DNA from: Pseudomonas ekonensis
Lineage (GTDB): Bacteria; Pseudomonadota; Gammaproteobacteria; Pseudomonadales; Pseudomonadaceae
Direction: 5' to 3'
NCBI RefSeq assembly: GCF_019145435.1
Contig: NZ_JAHSTS010000002.1
Coordinates: 186,001-250,000, forward strand
Length of the DNA: 64,000 bases
Shown here: piece after piece, positions 26,488-35,671 of the stretch
Layout of the letters: the number at the start of each line of letters is the position of its first letter
Position numbering within the stretch: the stretch's first letter is position 1
The notes under the pieces: generated by a model
Databases searched by the model: none
The model's input: the letters and a program-made list of their open reading frames with translations, nothing else
What the model was told of the DNA's origin: nothing
Translations under genes and position numbers: made by a program

Positions 26488-26536
26488 ACCCCGCCCCGAA
26501 CCAGCGTCCCCGCAGGCGCGCAGAAGGAGTTGCAAC

Positions 26537-27571
26537 ATGATTGTCCGCCCGGTTCACGTCAACGACCTGTCGGCCTTGATGGCGCTGGTGCGCCAGGCCG
26601 GCCCGGGGTTCACCACCCTGCCGGCCAATGAGGACCGTCTGGCCCATCGGGTTCGCTGGGCCCGGCGCGCCTTCTGCGGGCAGGTCGAGCGGGCCGACGC
26701 GGACTACCTGTTCGTGCTCGAGGACGACGAGCAGCGCGTGGTCGGCGTCAGCGCCCTGACCGGCGCCATCGGCCTGCGCGAGCCCTGGTACAACTACCGG
26801 GTCGGGCTGACCGTCAGCTCGGCACCGGACCTGGGCATCCAGCGGCAGATCCCGACGCTGTTCCTCAACAACGAACTGACCGGCCAGTCGGAGCTGTGCT
26901 CCCTGTTTTTGGGCCATGACCAGCGCCACGGCAGCAACGGCCGCCTGCTGTCGCTGGGGCGGCTGCTGTTCGTCGCCGAGTTTCCGCACCTGTTCGGCGA
27001 AAAAATGATCGCCGAACTGCGCGGCAGCGCCGACGAGATGGGCTGCTCACCGTTCTGGGACAGCCTGGGACGGCACTTTTTCCAGATGGACTTCAGCCAC
27101 GCCGATCACCTGTCGGGGCTGGGCAACAAGTCCTTCATCGCCGAACTGATGCCGCGCCAGCCGCTGTACACCTGTATGCTCACCGAGCAGGCCCAGGCCG
27201 CCATCGGCCAGCCGCACCCCAACACCGAGCCGGCGCTGAAGATCCTTCAGGCCGAGGGCTTCACCCACAAAGGCTACATCGACATCTTCGACGGCGGTCC
27301 GGTGATCGAAGCCCCCGTCCACAGCATCCGCACGGTGCGCGAAAGCCTGGAGCTGACCCTGGCCCTCGGCACGCCGGACGACCAGGCACCCCAATGGCTG
27401 ATCCACAACCGCCGACTGGAGAACTGCCGCATCACCGCCGCCCGGGCCCGCCGGGTCGGCGGCAGCCTGGTGGTCGACCGCCTCACCGCCAAGCGCCTGC
27501 AACTGCAGCCGGGCGACTCGGTGCGGGCGGTGCTGCTGCCCAACCAACAACAGCAGGCCGCCGCAGCCTGA
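26537..27571 (+). CDS. Arginine/ornithine N-succinyltransferase beta subunit paralogue (AruG-like)
   Basis: 344 residues, 49 bases after the alpha subunit gene, with AAGGAG upstream. Same fold: MIVRPVHVNDLSALMALV, FTTLPANEDRL, DADYLFVLEDDEQRVVG, REPWYNYRVGLTVS, SPFWDSLGRHFF and EGFTHKGYIDIFDGGPVIEA. It forms the heteromeric enzyme with the previous gene. A REP-like hairpin follows its stop. The tandem pair is likely the last part of the RpiR-headed transcription unit; the 118-base gap before the alpha gene could hold its own promoter. Confidence 0.9.
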   Translation: MIVRPVHVNDLSALMALVRQAGPGFTTLPANEDRLAHRVRWARRAFCGQVERADADYLFVLEDDEQRVVGVSALTGAIGLREPWYNYRVGLTVSSAPDLGIQRQIPTLFLNNELTGQSELCSLFLGHDQRHGSNGRLLSLGRLLFVAEFPHLFGEKMIAELRGSADEMGCSPFWDSLGRHFFQMDFSHADHLSGLGNKSFIAELMPRQPLYTCMLTEQAQAAIGQPHPNTEPALKILQAEGFTHKGYIDIFDGGPVIEAPVHSIRTVRESLELTLALGTPDDQAPQWLIHNRRLENCRITAARARRVGGSLVVDRLTAKRLQLQPGDSVRAVLLPNQQQQAAAA

Positions 27572-27577
27572 CCCTTA

Positions 27578-27605
27578 GTGGTGAGGGGGCTTGCTCCCGC
27601 TGCGG
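27578..27605. repeat. Degenerate copy of the GTGGTGAGGGAGC repeat
   Basis: GTGGTGAGGGGGCTTGCTCCC keeps the left arm and loop of the family, but the right arm is altered. It lies just after the AruG-like gene. Confidence 0.5.
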
Positions 27606-27728
27606 TGCGCTTCTCCCGCCTTGCAAATTCGTCATGATCCTTGACCCATTCGCGTGATAGCCTCTTGATTCTTCGGCGTTGACACCTTTGCTCAAGCCTT
27701 TCCATTCCCTTGTATTGGTGGAATCAGT

Positions 27729-28598
27729 ATGTCCAGGCTTTCCCATCAAGATTTGCGCCGTAACTTCCGTCAGCTGCTGGCCTCCGGCAACTGCTACCAC
27801 ACCGCCTCCGTGTTCGACCCGATGTCCGCCCGTATCGCGGCCGACCTGGGCTTCGAGGTGGGGATCCTCGGCGGCTCGGTCGCGTCCCTGCAGGTGCTGG
27901 GCGCCCCGGACTTCGCCCTGATCACCCTGAGCGAATTCACCGAGCAGGCCACCCGCATCGGCCGCGTCGCCCAATTGCCGGTGATCGCCGACGCCGACCA
28001 CGGCTACGGCAACGCCCTCAACGTGATGCGCACCATCGTCGAGCTGGAGCGCGCCGGCGTCGCCGCCCTGACCATCGAAGACACCCTGCTGCCGGCCCAG
28101 TTCGGCCGCAAGTCCACCGACCTGATCTCGGTCGCCGAGGGCGTCGGCAAGATCCGCGCGGCGCTGGAGGCCCGGGTCGACTCGGAAATGGCGATCATCG
28201 CCCGCACCAACGCCGGCATCCTGCCCAATCAGGAAATCATCAGCCGCACCAAGCAGTACCAGGCCGCCGGTGCCGACGGCATCTGCATGGTCGGCGTGCA
28301 GGACTTCGACCAACTGGAGCAGATCGCCGAGCACCTGAGCGTGCCGCTGATGCTGGTCACCTACGGCAACCCGGCGCTGCGCGACGACAAGCGCCTGGCC
28401 GAACTGGGCGTGCGCGTGGCCATCGACGGCCATGGCGCCTATTTCGCCGCCATCAAGGCGACCTACGACAGCCTGCGCGAACAGCGGCAGATCTTCACCC
28501 AGGCCTCGGACCTGAGCGCCACCGAACTGACGCACACCTATACGCAGCCTGAGGACTACATTCTCTGGGCGAAGGAATACATGAGCGTCAAGGAGTAA
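27729..28598 (+). CDS. Oxaloacetate decarboxylase, PEP mutase/isocitrate lyase superfamily
   Basis: 289 residues. Alpha/beta-barrel with [17 protein letters not shown] (Mg2+-binding Asp residues), [12 protein letters not shown] and IIARTNAGI. It matches the P. aeruginosa PA4872 group, which was shown to decarboxylate oxaloacetate to pyruvate and not to act as a PEP mutase. The HGAYF segment in the C-terminal part fits this group. It is a single gene with its own leader. Confidence 0.93.
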   Translation: MSRLSHQDLRRNFRQLLASGNCYHTASVFDPMSARIAADLGFEVGILGGSVASLQVLGAPDFALITLSEFTEQATRIGRVAQLPVIADADHGYGNALNVMRTIVELERAGVAALTIEDTLLPAQFGRKSTDLISVAEGVGKIRAALEARVDSEMAIIARTNAGILPNQEIISRTKQYQAAGADGICMVGVQDFDQLEQIAEHLSVPLMLVTYGNPALRDDKRLAELGVRVAIDGHGAYFAAIKATYDSLREQRQIFTQASDLSATELTHTYTQPEDYILWAKEYMSVKE

Positions 28599-28784
28599 CT
28601 TTTTCAAGTTTGAAACGCACTGTTTGATCCGACCGGTCGACGCAATGTCGCCGGGCAGGGTCAATGCAGCCTTGGACTTACATAAAACATAACAACTCCA
28701 AACATCCGATAACAACCCAAACATTGCACAAACAACTCTTCAACAAGAGAATGGAGGCATATAAACAAACACATAAATACCACC

Positions 28785-29558
28785 ATGATCAGCCTGCTAA
28801 AACACAACAACTCAGCACCCGCAGAATTAGCGAATGCATTAAAAGACATCAACTTAACAAAAGAAATCCAAAAACTTTCAACCCATCTCTACAGCCATAT
28901 CAAGACCTCTGCCAAACAGCAGCAACGGGCCACCATTCTCGACACCGTCAATCCGTACACCCATACGCTGACATTGCACTGCACCGATGACGCGAACATC
29001 AGCGTCAGAACCCTGAGCAATACCTGCTCGACCGCTCTTTATTCAGTACCGGGACACAGCATCCTTTTTCCCGTGCACTCTCGGCCCTTCACTGTCCAAC
29101 TGTACGGCATCGAAGGCGACCGGCTGAGTCTCGCCAGGCGCGTGACCGTCACGGACCGCGATCCATTGCTGGTCGACGGCCGTCATGCCCTGTATGAGTG
29201 CGTCCCGCCCGAAGGCCCTACGCCCGTGCTGGTCGGCAGCATCAACCTGCCCGTTCGCAGCGCCGACATCAGCGTGTTTGACCGCTCCTCGCTACGCAAG
29301 GTCGCCTGGTTCCCCCACGACGACAGCGCCGCACGCTACCTGGTCAGCCTCGAACTGCTTGAGGCGGCACAGGATCCGGGGGCCGTCAGGGTAGCCGAAG
29401 AACTGATCCACCACTATCACCCGGCCGTTGCGTGGAAAGCGTTCCAGATCATTGACCAACACGCTCAAGACGCGGCCCCGCGTTATGTGCCGCTATTGAA
29501 GAAACTGAACAACCCGCATCTCGACCATTTGCTTGAACGACGGAGCGAAGCCGCATGA
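28785..29558 (+). CDS. Protein of unknown function, paralogue-like partner of the cupin next to it
   Basis: 257 residues from ATG 28785; the ribosome site is weak. The first ~60 codons and the leader are clearly lower in GC than the surroundings. The middle part resembles the next gene's protein: LSTHLYSHI here against LSEHLYNTI there, and PGHSILFPVHSRPF against PGHVLHMSPLYDVHRQL. The HxH..E motif is missing here, so this copy is probably not a metal enzyme. The last ~75 residues are helical and HEAT-like (VRVAEELIHHYHPAVAWKA). It overlaps the next gene by four bases. It could be a scaffold or a substrate-recognition partner; no function can be assigned. Confidence 0.75.
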   Translation: MISLLKHNNSAPAELANALKDINLTKEIQKLSTHLYSHIKTSAKQQQRATILDTVNPYTHTLTLHCTDDANISVRTLSNTCSTALYSVPGHSILFPVHSRPFTVQLYGIEGDRLSLARRVTVTDRDPLLVDGRHALYECVPPEGPTPVLVGSINLPVRSADISVFDRSSLRKVAWFPHDDSAARYLVSLELLEAAQDPGAVRVAEELIHHYHPAVAWKAFQIIDQHAQDAAPRYVPLLKKLNNPHLDHLLERRSEAA

Positions 29559-30235
29559 AACTGCAGACGTTCATAGATCGCATGGCAAACTACGACCCCA
29601 CTGCCGACAAGTCGAGCATCCTTGAAGACCTCAAACAACTTGCGACAAACCGGACACTTTTGAGCGAGCACCTCTATAACACTATTCAGTTAAACGGCTT
29701 CAATACACGCAGCAGTCTTTATAGCCCTTACGCCTTTGTACTGCACTACAACGACTTATATACGCTGCGACTTGGATTCTGGTCACCCGTGACATCAACG
29801 GATGAAAAACAGACATTCATTTATGACCTTTACCATTCGCATGATTTTGAAATGTATGCGGTCGGCTACAGCGGCGACGGCTATACGACGACTTTGCGCG
29901 CAATCCTTGACCGCACGCCTTTGAAAGCCGGCGTCAAACCCTCATTGGGGGACGAGCGCAGCGTGAAACTTGCACCCGGCCATGTTCTGCACATGTCGCC
30001 GCTGTATGACGTTCACCGGCAGCTTCCACCCGAAACGATGTCCGCCTCGCTGAGCCTGATCATTCATCCTCGGCAGACGATAAAAACCGAAGAAGCCTGG
30101 TGCTTCGACGAGAACCTGGTGCCGACTTACCCCGGCATCGCCACGCAGGAAACAGCGGTCTTTGAGAACCTGCTGTCCTTGCTCCAATGCGGACCGCACT
30201 CTGCCTCCGCTCAACCAAAAAGGAAATCTGAATGA
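29555..30235 (+). CDS. Cupin-like putative metal-dependent oxygenase
   Basis: 226 residues, start overlapping the previous stop. LYHSHDFEMYAVGYSGDGY fits cupin motif 1 (H94, H96, E99), and LAPGHVLHMSPLYDVHRQL could supply the fourth ligand (H143, H146 or H154). The fold prediction comes from these motifs only. Metal cupins of this size often act as Fe(II) dioxygenases on small molecules or on peptide side chains. The gene is sandwiched between a related protein and a 58-residue peptide with which it shares an ATGA overlap. This suggests that the peptide is its substrate or partner. Confidence 0.7.
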   Translation: MKLQTFIDRMANYDPTADKSSILEDLKQLATNRTLLSEHLYNTIQLNGFNTRSSLYSPYAFVLHYNDLYTLRLGFWSPVTSTDEKQTFIYDLYHSHDFEMYAVGYSGDGYTTTLRAILDRTPLKAGVKPSLGDERSVKLAPGHVLHMSPLYDVHRQLPPETMSASLSLIIHPRQTIKTEEAWCFDENLVPTYPGIATQETAVFENLLSLLQCGPHSASAQPKRKSE

Positions 30236-30408
30236 ACAAGCCACTTGAAAACTGGACCGAAACCCCACTGCTGCGCGCCGGCACCGAACTGATCAACACG
30301 CCGGTCAAGACCGCAGCCCAATCCCCGTGCGCAAGCTTCATGCCGCGCTACAACGTGGGCAACATCCACGAAATCAAGCAGTTCTGGAACTTGCCGCAAC
30401 AAGGTTAA
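30232..30408 (+). CDS. 58-residue peptide, candidate precursor
   Basis: Starts at ATG 30232 inside the stop of the cupin gene, with AGGAA about six bases upstream, and ends at TAA 30406. No signal peptide. The N-terminal half is polar (MNKPLENWTETPLLRAGTEL). The C-terminal half has one Cys and several aromatic residues (CASFMPRYNVGNIHEIKQFW) and ends with Gln-Gln-Gly. The tight coupling to a cupin and the hairpin just after it support a real gene. Whether it is a modified peptide, a small subunit or a regulator is unknown. Confidence 0.65.
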   Translation: MNKPLENWTETPLLRAGTELINTPVKTAAQSPCASFMPRYNVGNIHEIKQFWNLPQQG

Positions 30409-30434
30409 GGCCAGCGTAAACCGCCCTTCGCCTG

Positions 30435-30458
30435 ACGGCAGTCCGCAAGGACTGCCGT
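30435..30458. terminator. Hairpin with GCAA tetraloop ending the cassette
   Basis: ACGGCAGTCC and GGACTGCCGT form a perfect ten-base-pair stem around GCAA, 27 bases after the peptide stop. It is terminator-like, although the trailing sequence is only moderately T-rich. It lies between convergent genes. Confidence 0.65.
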
Positions 30459-30511
30459 CTCGCTGTCATTCCGCAATCACCAACGCGGTGGCAAACCGCT
30501 TGCCTGCCCTT

Positions 30512-31594
30512 TCACACCGAACCGAGCGCCTCGCGCCGGTGCTTGCCGTCGCTGTAGCACATCACCCGGTTGCGCCCGCCGCTCTTGGCCTCGTACAGCG
30601 CCCGGTCGGCGTCGTCGAGCCATTGGGTCGCCTCGGCGTGGGACGGGTCAAAGGCCGCCAGCCCGATGCTCAGGCTGACGTTCAACGCCGGGTTCTGCTC
30701 ATACGCCAGAAAGGAAAAGCGCTCGCGCAAGGTCTCCATGGCCTGGGCGGCGTTGAACAGCGGCATGTCCGGCAGAATCACGCAGAATTCGTCGCCGCCG
30801 TAGCGCCCGCCCACATCGGCGCTGCGCAGGTTCTGCTTGAGCGCCTTGCCCAACTGGCGCAGCACGATGTCGCCGGCCCCGTGGCCGTAGGTGTCGTTGA
30901 TGGCCTTGAAGTGATCGATGTCGATCAGGGCGATCGCCGCGCCTTTGTGCAGGCTCTTGCAGCGCTGGAACTCGATCTCCAGCCGATCCTTCCAGGCGCC
31001 GTGGTTGAGCAGCCCGGTCAGGCTGTCGGTACGGCTCAGGGCCAGCAACTCGCGCTTGTGCAGGCCCAGGGTGTAGGCCTGGCGAAAACAGATCCAGCCC
31101 AGCGCCAGCGGATACAGCATCAGCAGCGGCAAGCACGCATACAGTTGCAGCGGCGTGGTCGGCGGCACGAACGCCGGCGCGAACACCACCAGCCCGACGC
31201 CGATCCCCAACAGTTGCGCCGCCAGTCCGGCCAGCAGAAAGCGCAGCCCGCCGATGGCGACGTTGTTCATCGCCATCATCGAGACGGTGGTGGCGCTGGG
31301 CAACGGGTTGAACTGCATGGCGGCGACCCAGAAGCCGCCGAGAAACGCGTCGATCAGCAGATTGCGGTGTTCGGCATGGTAAGGAACGCGGGCCCGGCGG
31401 GCCCATTGAAAGGCCAGGTGCGGCCACAGGAGCGCATTGAACAGCATCAGCGCCCAGACCCAGGGCGGCGGACCGAGCGGATGCATCGCCGCCCCCACAC
31501 ACAGGAGCCCCAGCGCCAGCCCGAGGGTTCGCGACGTATGCAGCCTCCTGGCCAACGACAGTCCTTTTCTTCCCTGACCTCCCGCTTTTTCCAT
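30512..31594 (-). CDS. Membrane diguanylate cyclase with MASE2-like sensor
   Basis: 360 residues from ATG 31592-31594, with AGAGG upstream; a start 21 bases earlier lacks a ribosome site. The N-terminal ~180 residues hold about five membrane helices of MASE2 type, as in AdrA/DgcC. The GGDEF domain is intact (RYGGDEF), with an RSAD I-site five residues before it, so c-di-GMP made from two GTP could feed back on the enzyme. It probably promotes biofilm or exopolysaccharide production. The signal is unknown. Confidence 0.92.
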   Translation of the reverse strand: MEKAGGQGRKGLSLARRLHTSRTLGLALGLLCVGAAMHPLGPPPWVWALMLFNALLWPHLAFQWARRARVPYHAEHRNLLIDAFLGGFWVAAMQFNPLPSATTVSMMAMNNVAIGGLRFLLAGLAAQLLGIGVGLVVFAPAFVPPTTPLQLYACLPLLMLYPLALGWICFRQAYTLGLHKRELLALSRTDSLTGLLNHGAWKDRLEIEFQRCKSLHKGAAIALIDIDHFKAINDTYGHGAGDIVLRQLGKALKQNLRSADVGGRYGGDEFCVILPDMPLFNAAQAMETLRERFSFLAYEQNPALNVSLSIGLAAFDPSHAEATQWLDDADRALYEAKSGGRNRVMCYSDGKHRREALGSV

Positions 31595-31771
31595 AGGGGC
31601 CTCTACTGCGCGCATCGGAAGACGGATGTGCTGAGAGTCTATCAGGGCACCTTCAATTAGCCATCACCGGCCAGCGGGCGGCCGATCGCACCGCCTGGGC
31701 CCGACACCGGGCAAATGATTGGCTATACATGAAAGGAGGAAAACGGAAAAACGACTATAAGAAGGAGGCGC

Positions 31772-33226
31772 ATGCAGACCTATCAAGTGTTGATCATCGG
31801 CAGCGGTTTTGGCGGCCAGTGCGCAGCGGTGAATCTGCTCAAGGCCGGCATCGACGATTTTCGCTTGCTGGAACGGCGGGACTTCTTCGGCGGCACCTGG
31901 TGCCAGAACACCTACCCCGGCGCGGCGGTGGACGTGCCGTCGCCGCTGTATTCACTGTCGTTCGCGCCCTACCCCTGGACGCAGATGTTCGCGGGGCAAG
32001 CCGAACTGCACCGCTACACCGAACATGTGGCGCAGCGGTTCGGCCTGCGCGAGCGGGTGGAGCTGGGCGCGAACGTCGAACGCATCGAATGGGACGAGGC
32101 GCAAAAACGCTGGGCCGTGCACACCGCCGCCAAAGGGACGTTCCACGCGCAGTTCCTGATCAACGCCACCGGGCCATTGAGCCAACCGGTCATCCCACAC
32201 TTTCCGGGCGCGGAACGCTTCCGGGGCAAGAGCTTTCACACAAACAACTGGGATCACGCCTACGACTACCGGGGCAAACGGGTGGCGATCGTCGGCAGCG
32301 GCGCCAGCGCGGCACAGGTGATTCCGGCGATTGCCCCGGCGGTGGCGCAACTGCATGTGTTCCAGCGCACGCCGCACTGGGTGCTGCCGCGGGCCGACCG
32401 CACCTTCGGCCGCTTCCAGCGCTGGCTGCTGGGCCTGAAGCCGGCCTACAAATTGCTGCGCTGGATGATCTACTGGCAGTTCGAAACCCGGGTGATCGCC
32501 TTCAAGTACTCCAAGCCGGCGATCCGCCTGGTGCAGCGCCAGGCCCTGAATTTCCTCAAGCGCCAGGTGGCCGATCCGCACCTGCGCCAGCGGCTCACCC
32601 CGGACTTCACCATCGGCTGCAAACGGGTGCTGCTCTCCAGCACCTACTACCCGGCGCTGACCCGCGCGAACGTGACCCTGCACAGCCGCGAACAAGGCAT
32701 CGCCGCCCTCGACGAAACCGGCATCGTCACCACCGACGGCCAGCACATCGACGTGGACCTGATCGTCTGGTCCACCGGCTACGACGCCACCGACGGGGTG
32801 ATCTCCTACCCGGTCAGCGGCAAGAACGGCGTCCGGCTGCGCGACGTCTGGGCGCAGTACCCGCGCGCCTACCTGGGCACCAGCCTGCCGGACTTCCCCA
32901 ACCTGTTCATCGTCACCGGCCCCAACACCGGGATCGGCCACACCTCGGCGCTGTTCATCATCGAATCGCAGATGAACTACATCCTCGACTGCATCCGCAC
33001 CCTCAAGGCCCGGGGCCTGCGCAGCATCGAAGTCCGCCCCGAGGCAGAACGTACCTACACTCAGATGATCCACCGGGAAATGGAGCGCACGGTCTGGAAA
33101 ACCGGCGGCTGCCACAGTTGGTACCAAAGCAGGAGCGGTCATGTGATCGCGATGTTTCCGGGGTTCAGCTTCAGTTACCACCGCCTGACGCGGTCGCTGA
33201 AGCCGGCCGACCACATTCTGTCCTGA
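31772..33226 (+). CDS. Baeyer-Villiger-type flavin monooxygenase
   Basis: 484 residues, preceded by AAGGAGG. FAD-binding GSGFGG near residue 10, then GGTWCQNTYPGAAVDVPS, the BVMO fingerprint FRGKSFHTNNWDHAYDY, and the NADPH site AIVGSGASAAQ. It inserts oxygen next to a carbonyl to make an ester or lactone, using FAD, NADPH and O2. It starts a run with an alpha/beta hydrolase and glcDEF, spaced 22 bases from the hydrolase. This suggests that it makes an ester hydrolysed by the next gene product. Confidence 0.92.
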   Translation: MQTYQVLIIGSGFGGQCAAVNLLKAGIDDFRLLERRDFFGGTWCQNTYPGAAVDVPSPLYSLSFAPYPWTQMFAGQAELHRYTEHVAQRFGLRERVELGANVERIEWDEAQKRWAVHTAAKGTFHAQFLINATGPLSQPVIPHFPGAERFRGKSFHTNNWDHAYDYRGKRVAIVGSGASAAQVIPAIAPAVAQLHVFQRTPHWVLPRADRTFGRFQRWLLGLKPAYKLLRWMIYWQFETRVIAFKYSKPAIRLVQRQALNFLKRQVADPHLRQRLTPDFTIGCKRVLLSSTYYPALTRANVTLHSREQGIAALDETGIVTTDGQHIDVDLIVWSTGYDATDGVISYPVSGKNGVRLRDVWAQYPRAYLGTSLPDFPNLFIVTGPNTGIGHTSALFIIESQMNYILDCIRTLKARGLRSIEVRPEAERTYTQMIHREMERTVWKTGGCHSWYQSRSGHVIAMFPGFSFSYHRLTRSLKPADHILS

Positions 33227-33248
33227 ACACGTATAAGGAAGACGTCCG

Positions 33249-34175
33249 ATGCTTGTGCTCTTTGTCGCTCTCGCGGTTTTCGTGGCCTGGAGCTGGTTGA
33301 GCTACCCGGCGGTGGGCCATTGGCTCTACGCGCTGAGCACGGCCGCCGAGGCCAAGCTGTACCGGTTGCACAAGATTGAAGTGCCCATCGCCGAAATGAG
33401 CGTCTCGACCTGGCAAGGCGGGCCCTACGAGGCCTCCAGCGCGATCCTGATGCTGCACGGCTACAGCGCCGAGAAGAACCTGTGGCTGCGCTTCGCCCGG
33501 CATTTCGTCAGCCAGTACCGGGTGATCATCCCGGACCTGGCGGGGCATGGCGAAACCGGCTTCAAGGCCGGCGGCGGCTACGACATCCCGGTGCAGGCCA
33601 AACGGATGATCCAGTTGCTCGACGTCTGCGGCGTGGAAAAGGTGCACGTGATCGGCAACTCGATGGGCGGCTACATCGCCGCGTGGCTGGCGGCGACCTA
33701 CCCCGAGCGCATCGCCTCGGTGGCGCTGCTCGACCCGGCCGGCGTCACCGCGCCGGAGGCCAGCGACATGGAGCGCCACCTGGCCCGGGGGCACAACCCG
33801 TTCCTGATCAACTCCCGCGAGGAGTTCCGGCGCTTCTACGCCATGACCATGGCCTCGCCGCCCTGGGTGCCGGGGCTGGTGCTGGACGCCATCGCCCAGC
33901 GCTACGAGAACCAGCGCGACGAACTGGAAGAGATCTTCCGCGACTTCCGCGCCAGCCCGCCCATGGAGCCGAAACTGCCCGACATCAAATGCCCGGCGCT
34001 GCTGCTCTGGGGCCGCAAGGACCGGCTGATCGACGTCAGCAGCGTGCCGGTGTGGAGCAAGGGCATCGCCAACCTGCGGGTCGATGTGTGGGACGGGGTC
34101 GGGCACATGCCGATGGTCGAACAGCCGGCGAACACGGCGCGGCTGTACCGGGAGTTCCTGGGCACCCAGCGATGA
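33249..34175 (+). CDS. Alpha/beta-fold hydrolase
   Basis: 308 residues. The N-terminal hydrophobic segment (MLVLFVALAVFVAWSWLSY) could anchor it to the inner membrane. Hydrolase motifs: oxyanion LMLHGYSAEKN, nucleophile GNSMGGY, acid LLLWGRKDRLIDV, and His in VGHMPMVEQ. BVMO-hydrolase pairs are common in ketone catabolism: the hydrolase splits the ester made. The stop overlaps the glcD start, so the hydrolase and glycolate oxidase are coupled. Confidence 0.9.
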   Translation: MLVLFVALAVFVAWSWLSYPAVGHWLYALSTAAEAKLYRLHKIEVPIAEMSVSTWQGGPYEASSAILMLHGYSAEKNLWLRFARHFVSQYRVIIPDLAGHGETGFKAGGGYDIPVQAKRMIQLLDVCGVEKVHVIGNSMGGYIAAWLAATYPERIASVALLDPAGVTAPEASDMERHLARGHNPFLINSREEFRRFYAMTMASPPWVPGLVLDAIAQRYENQRDELEEIFRDFRASPPMEPKLPDIKCPALLLWGRKDRLIDVSSVPVWSKGIANLRVDVWDGVGHMPMVEQPANTARLYREFLGTQR

Positions 34176-35671
34176 ACATCCTCTACGACGAGCGCCTCGA
34201 CGGCCCCTTGCCCGATGTCGACAAGGGCGAACTGCTCAAGGCCTTGCAACAGGCCCTGCCGGACCTGGGTCTGCTGTGGCGCGACGAAGAGCTCAAACCC
34301 TACGAGTGCGACGGACTCAGCGCTTACCGCACCACGCCGATGCTGGTCGCCCTACCCCGGCGTCTGGAGCAGGTACAGGCATTGCTCACGCTATGCCACC
34401 AGCGACGGGTGCCGGTGGTGGCACGCGGGGCCGGCACCGGGCTGTCCGGCGGCGCGCTGCCGCTCGACCGGGGCGTGCTGCTGGTGATGGCGCGCTTCGA
34501 CCGGATCCTGCACATCGACCCGGACGCACGCACCGCGCGGGTTCAGCCCGGCGTGCGCAACCTGGCGATCTCCCAGGCCGCCGCGCCGTACGGCCTGTAC
34601 TACGCGCCGGATCCGTCCTCGCAGATCGCCTGCTCCATCGGCGGCAACGTCGCGGAAAACGCCGGCGGCGTGCACTGCCTCAAGTACGGCCTGACCGTGC
34701 ACAACCTGCTCAAGCTGGAGGTGCTCACGGTCGAAGGCGAACGCCTGACCCTGGGCAGCGACGCCCTCGACGCCGCCGGCCTGGATCTGCTGGCGCTGTT
34801 CACCGGCTCCGAAGGCCTGCTGGGGATCATCACCGAAGTCACCGTCAAGCTGCTGCCCAGGCCGCCGGTGGCCAAGGTGCTGCTGGCCAGTTTCGATTCC
34901 GTGGAAAAGGCCGGCCGCGCGGTCGCCGACATCATCGCCGCCGGGATCATCCCCGGCGGGCTGGAAATGATGGACAACCTCGCCCTGCGCGCCGCCGAAG
35001 ACTTCATCCACGCCGGCTACCCGGTGGAGGCCGAGGCGATCCTGCTGTGCGAACTGGACGGCGTCGAAGCCGATGTGCACGACGACTGCCAGCGTGTACG
35101 CGAGGTCATGCAACGGGCCGGCGCCGCCGAGGTGCGCCAGGCGCAGGATGAAGCCGAACGGGTGAAGTTCTGGGCCGGGCGCAAGAACGCCTTCCCGGCC
35201 ATCGGGCGCCTGTCGCCGGACTACTACTGCATGGACGGCACCATCCCCCGCCGCGAACTGCCCGGCGTGCTGCACGGCATCGCCCGGCTCGGCGCGGAGT
35301 ACGGCCTGCGGGTAGCCAACGTGTTCCACGCCGGCGACGGCAACATGCACCCGCTGATCCTGTTCGACGCCAACCGGCCCGGCGAGCTTGAGCGTGCCGA
35401 AGCCCTCGGCGGGAAGATCCTGGAACTGTGCGTGCAGGTCGGCGGCAGCATCACCGGCGAGCACGGGGTCGGTCGCGAGAAAATCAACCAGATGTGCTCG
35501 CAGTTCAACAGCGACGAGCTGAGCGCGTTCCATGCCGTCAAAGCGGCGTTCGACCCCCGCGGCCTGCTCAACCCCGGCAAGAACATCCCCACCCTGCACC
35601 GCTGCGCGGAATTCGGTGCGATGCACATCCATGCCGGGCAACTGCCGTTTCCCGACCTGGAGCGCTTCTAA
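34172..35671 (+). CDS. glcD: Glycolate oxidase, FAD-binding subunit GlcD
   Basis: 499 residues from ATG 34172. FAD-binding PCMH domain with VPVVARGAGTGLSGGALPL and PDPSSQIACSIGGNVAENA (part of the ADP-ribityl loop), then a C-terminal FAD-linked oxidase domain with FHAGDGNMHP and GSITGEHGVG. Glycolate is oxidised to glyoxylate with GlcE and GlcF, with electrons going to the membrane quinone pool. It is very similar, as recalled, to the usual Pseudomonas GlcD. No glcC regulator or glcG is next to it. Confidence 0.95.
   Translation: MNILYDERLDGPLPDVDKGELLKALQQALPDLGLLWRDEELKPYECDGLSAYRTTPMLVALPRRLEQVQALLTLCHQRRVPVVARGAGTGLSGGALPLDRGVLLVMARFDRILHIDPDARTARVQPGVRNLAISQAAAPYGLYYAPDPSSQIACSIGGNVAENAGGVHCLKYGLTVHNLLKLEVLTVEGERLTLGSDALDAAGLDLLALFTGSEGLLGIITEVTVKLLPRPPVAKVLLASFDSVEKAGRAVADIIAAGIIPGGLEMMDNLALRAAEDFIHAGYPVEAEAILLCELDGVEADVHDDCQRVREVMQRAGAAEVRQAQDEAERVKFWAGRKNAFPAIGRLSPDYYCMDGTIPRRELPGVLHGIARLGAEYGLRVANVFHAGDGNMHPLILFDANRPGELERAEALGGKILELCVQVGGSITGEHGVGREKINQMCSQFNSDELSAFHAVKAAFDPRGLLNPGKNIPTLHRCAEFGAMHIHAGQLPFPDLERF

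Noticed and set aside
28664..28990. 108-codon frame before and over the start of the gene at 28785
   Set aside because: It overlaps the start of the longer coupled gene in another frame and is rich in Gln, His and Lys from AT-rich sequence.
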